From contig JALGPY010000001.1 in assembly GCA_023055425.1 (NCBI GenBank), forward strand, positions 138,533,368 through 138,597,367: a DNA stretch of 64,000 nt, given 5' to 3'. A program made the position numbers and the translations under genes. Within the stretch, counting starts at the first letter, position 1. Each line of letters opens with the position of its first letter. The notes under the pieces were generated by a model that searched no databases, had not been told where the DNA came from, and saw nothing but the letters and a program-made list of their open reading frames with translations. This DNA is from Linanthus parryae. Its lineage: Eukaryota; Streptophyta; Magnoliopsida; Ericales; Polemoniaceae. Of the stretch, positions 60,504 through 64,000 are shown piece after piece.

Positions 60504-63500
60504 CGGCCCTAAGCTGGAACGTTCGAGGGCTCGGCAACCCTTGCAACGTTCTCTCTTTATGCGACACCGTGAAGGTATGCCGACCAAACCTTGTATTCCT
60601 GATGGAGACAAGGCTGAACTCAATAGAGATGGCTAGAATACAAAAGAAGGTGAAGTATGCAAATGGCTCTTTTGTTGATTGCGTGGGAAGAAGTGGAGGG
60701 TTAGCCATCTTATGGGATGATGATACGGAGGTCAAAGTCCTTTCAGATGGTATCCACTATATCCACTGCAGTGTCAAATTTGCGGACTGTGAGATCCCAT
60801 GGTTCTTCACGGGATTCTACGGGGATCCCGTTAGGAGTGAAAGACAACACTCCTGGAATCTACTTCGTCGCCTAAAACCACAAGGAGATGCTCCTTGGTG
60901 TGTCATGGGGGATTTTAACGAAGTAAGTTCATCCCAAGAGAAAGAAGGAGGAAGAGAAGTTTTGGATAGTCAAACCAATCCATTTCTTGAAACACTTAAA
61001 GATTGTGGTCTTATGGATCTGGGCTTCGCTGGAAACCCGTTTACATGGGATAATAATCAGGATGAGGATGCAAATATCAAAGAACGCCTCGACAGGGCTG
61101 TTGCTAATCTCCCTTGGAAAACCCGGTACGGGAATGCAAGGGTCACCCACTTGGTTAGTTCAACATCGGATCATTGCCCGGTGGAACTCAAGGTTACAGA
61201 AAGCAGAAATCAAGAGTCCTTTACCGGTCAGAAACGCTTCTATTTCGAATCCGCATGGCTGCTGGATGACGAGTGTGAAAACAATGTCAAAGCAGGATGG
61301 AGAGAAGCAGGATCTGTCGGTAATAAGCTTACTAGCTGTGCAAATCAATTGAAGCAGTGGAGTCAAGACCACTTTGGGGACATTACTAGGAAAATCAAAG
61401 CGAAAAAGAAGGATATTGCTCGCCTAGATAAACTCCGGCCCAGTGCTTGGGTCAGACGTAATATGCGCCAGGCAAAGAGAGATCTAAACAATCTCCTTCG
61501 TCACGAAGAAGATAAATGGCACCAAAGATCCAGAATACAGTGGCTTAATAGCGGTGATAAAAACACTTCGTTTTTTCATCGGAAAGCCTCTGCCCGGAAA
61601 GCCAGGAACACGATCCGAGGGCTCGAAGATTCGAATGGGGAATGGAAAACTGAAGATGAAGACATCCTTCGAATTCTCACGAGCCACTTTCAAAGTTTGT
61701 TTGAAACTTCTAGCTCCAATCCCAATTTCATTGACTCTATGCTAGAAGTTATTACGGATCAAATTACAGATGTTCAAAGGGATTTTATGGAAGCCCCATA
61801 CAACATCACTGAAGTAACAGAGAGCCTCATGCAGATGGGACCTCTAAAAGCCCCTGGGGTGGACGGATTCCCAGCTATTTTCTTCCAAAAATATTGGAAT
61901 TTGCTCAAAGAAGATGTGGGTAATTGTGTCATTCATATACTCAATGGTCAAAGAAGTGTTGCAGAGTTTAATCACACTATCTTGGCCCTTATCCCGAAAA
62001 TCAAACAGGTACGCACCCCTGCTGATCTTAGACCAATTAGTCTATGTACTGTGATCTATAAATTGGTCTCCAAAACGATGGCTAATAGACTTAAAAAGAT
62101 CCTCCCAGATATAATTTCAGAAAGTCAATCAGCCTTTGTTCCCGGGCGATTGATTACTGATAATATAATCACAGCTTTCGAGCTCTTACACACGATGAGG
62201 AAGAGACTTTCTGGTAAAGTGGGAGTTATGGCTCTCAAAACCGACATAAGCAAGGCCTATGATCGGGTGGAATGGAACTTTATCACGGAAATCTTAGCAA
62301 AGATGGGTTTCGGTCCTAAGTGGGTGAACCTTGTCTACGATTGTATCTCAACAACTTCGTTCTCTTTTAGTTATAAGGGACAAGTTACGGGTTATATTGT
62401 ACCCAAGCGTGGGCTTCGTCAAGGTTGTCCCATCTCACTTTATTTGTTTTTATTTTGTGGTGAATTACTCTCACGTACTCTCACGTCAGCGATGTCTAGT
62501 GGTTCTATTACAGGAGCTGCTGCGTCGCGAGGGGGCCCTCGGGTCTCCCACCTCTTTTTTGCCGACGACAGCATGCTGTTTGTCAAAGCTAATACAGAGG
62601 AGGTTACAACACTATCTACAATTCTACACAACTACGAGACGGCTACTGGACAAATGATCAATTTACAAAAGTCATCGGCGGTCCTCTCCAACAATGTCTC
62701 GGCTGCAACAGGAGATCACCTTTGTTCCATCCTTGGGGTCAAAAAAGAGACCATCCACGATAGATACCTGGGATTACCGACAGAGGTGGGAAGAGACAGA
62801 ATGGTCAATTTCAAAGCTCTTTTCGACAGGGTCAAAGCAAAAACAAAAAATTGGATGGAGAAGTACTTGTCACCTGCTGGAAAAGAGATCCTGGTGAAGG
62901 CGGTAGTTGAAGCTATTCCGAGTTACTCGATGAGCTGTTTTCGACTCCCGTCAAATTTGTGCGACAAACTTGAAGCTGAAATGGCTCGTTTCTGGTGGGG
63001 CTCATCGCTAGAAAAGAGGAAAATGAGTTGGGTCTCCTGGGAACGTATGAAACGGTCAAAGTCAGAAGGGGGGATTGGCTTCCGTCACCTGAAACAGTTC
63101 AACACAGCGATGTTAGGAAAGCAGATTTGGAGAATCCTCCTTAACCCGGAGTCTCTACATGCAAGAATCCTAAGACACAAATACTTCAGAGATACAGGTT
63201 TGATCAAAGCAGAAATAAAAGGAGGAATTTCTTATCTTTGGAGAAGTCTCCTGTCCAGCAAAAACCTAGTCCTTAGCGGATGCAGATGGCGTTTGGGAAA
63301 TGGTGAAAGATTGGACGCATTTGCTGACCCTTGGCTCTTCCGTCCAGATCGTTTCAAACCATATACCCCAAAAAGAGTCTCATATCAGATTACAGTTGCA
63401 GATCTAATCACGGAAGATAGGAAGTGGAATGAGCAATTACTTCATGATCTATTCTGGGAAGAAGATGTGAAAGAAATACAGAGAATAACAGTCCCACAAA

Positions 63501-64000
63501 TCCCATCTCCAGATAGGCTCATATGGCATTACTCAGACCACGGGCATTATACAGTCAAATCAGGCTATAACTTGCTGCTTTCTCAAAACCAAATCAAAGA
63601 AAAATCACAGTTTGGTAGTACTTCTTCCCCAACACATGACTGGTGGTCAACTTTCTGGAAACAGAAGGTCCCAAAAAGGGTTTTATACCCGATTTGGAGG
63701 GCGGTACTCAAAAGCCTCCCAGTTAGAGTAAACCTCTTTCACAGGGGTATCCAGGTGGAAACAAATTGTGCGATTTGCAGAAAAGAACCCGAATCCGAAA
63801 CCCATCTCTTCCTCGGGTGTGATTTTGCAAAAAAATGTTGGATCTCTTTGTTTGGAAACACTTTCTCCGACCAGATCTCAGGTCCTTCACGATATGGTTT
63901 CCTCAAACCTTCCTGGAGCTCAATAGAGAGGAAAGATTGAAGATGTGTGTCATGATCTCTAAGATCTGGTGGTACCGAAACAATCTAATTTTCAGAAACA
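60500..64000 (+). pseudogene. LINE ORF2, frameshifted late and cut by the window end
   Basis: The start at 60500 (MTALSWNVRGLGNP) overlaps the ORF1 stop. Endonuclease motifs NVRGLGN, GDFNEV and SDHCPVEL (near residue 223) are present. So are reverse transcriptase motifs KAPGVDGFPAIFFQKYW, TDISKAYDRVEWN, LRQGCPISLYLF and LFFADDSMLF (near 687), and a zf-RVT domain (about 1047-1113) with CAICRKEPESETHLFLGC. The frame stops at 63940, but the expected continuation, with EERLKMCVMISKIWWYRNN, lies in another frame from about 63910. One indel between about 63840 and 63910 is therefore likely. The RNase H domain, if any, is outside the window. Confidence 0.85.

Larger units (their letters stand above)
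58950..64000 (+). mobile_element. Second L1-type LINE, cut by the window end
   Basis: ORF1 (59046-60503, one stop) and ORF2 (from 60500) follow a short CT/GA-rich leader. The 5' end is not exactly defined because the 3' end and its duplication lie outside the window. The family differs clearly from the LINE at 49276. It is probably defective because of an ORF1 nonsense codon and a late ORF2 frameshift. Confidence 0.8.

Overview
This is nuclear DNA from a flowering plant, probably a eudicot, and most of it is transposable elements. The support is spliced genes with GT-AG and GC-AG introns, plant retrotransposon families (Athila-type Ty3/gypsy, L1-type LINEs with zf-RVT and RNase H domains, a tRNA-derived SINE, Stowaway- and hAT-type elements) and genes that resemble plant families. 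The species cannot be named from the sequence.

Region 1 (1-20060) is a nested stack of insertions. The oldest layer is a decayed minus-strand RNase H (LINE ORF2-type) domain. A solo LTR (1588-19957, TG...CA, CCGCC target-site duplication, 3418 bp once its insert is removed) split that domain. A full-length Athila-type retrotransposon (2431-17377, GCAAC duplication) then sits inside the solo LTR. It has two near-identical LTRs, a tRNA-Asp primer binding site, one uninterrupted gag-pol frame, a long repeat-rich spacer and a separate downstream (env-position) ORF. Its LTRs and spacer carry arrays of a 16-bp palindrome, GTAATCGTACGATTAC, spaced mainly 22-23 bp apart. This is one of the two most unusual signals in the window.

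Region 2 (about 21600-36000) is one spliced plus-strand gene of 13 coding exons. I assembled it by splice sites and phase into an open 623-residue protein. It is built from four tandem copies of a three-exon cassette, each entered and left in phase 1. The helical module resembles, from memory, the conserved module of plant Mediator subunit MED15. Its large introns hold a SINE, a Stowaway-like MITE, a 1.5-kb foldback element, a nested MITE pair and a perfect 149-bp tandem duplication.

Region 3 (36786-48163) is a tandem pair of seven-exon genes for type II membrane proteins of the plant At2g04280/At4g12700 type, probably Golgi glycosyltransferase-like. Exons 2, 3, 4 and 6 have identical lengths in the two copies, and both copies keep the same GC-AG intron 2. 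Introns of the first copy have gathered several MITEs.

Region 4 (49170-64000) is LINE-rich: an apparently intact LINE (49276-55207) with a 15-bp target-site duplication, poly(A) and an ATGA ORF1/ORF2 junction; a 5'-truncated minus-strand LINE (56273-58048); a 599-bp non-autonomous hAT element (58099-58697); and a second LINE (from about 58950, running off the window) with the same ATGA junction, one nonsense codon in ORF1 and a frameshift late in ORF2.

No rRNA gene, tRNA gene or CRISPR array was seen. All domain and family calls are by eye, without database searches.
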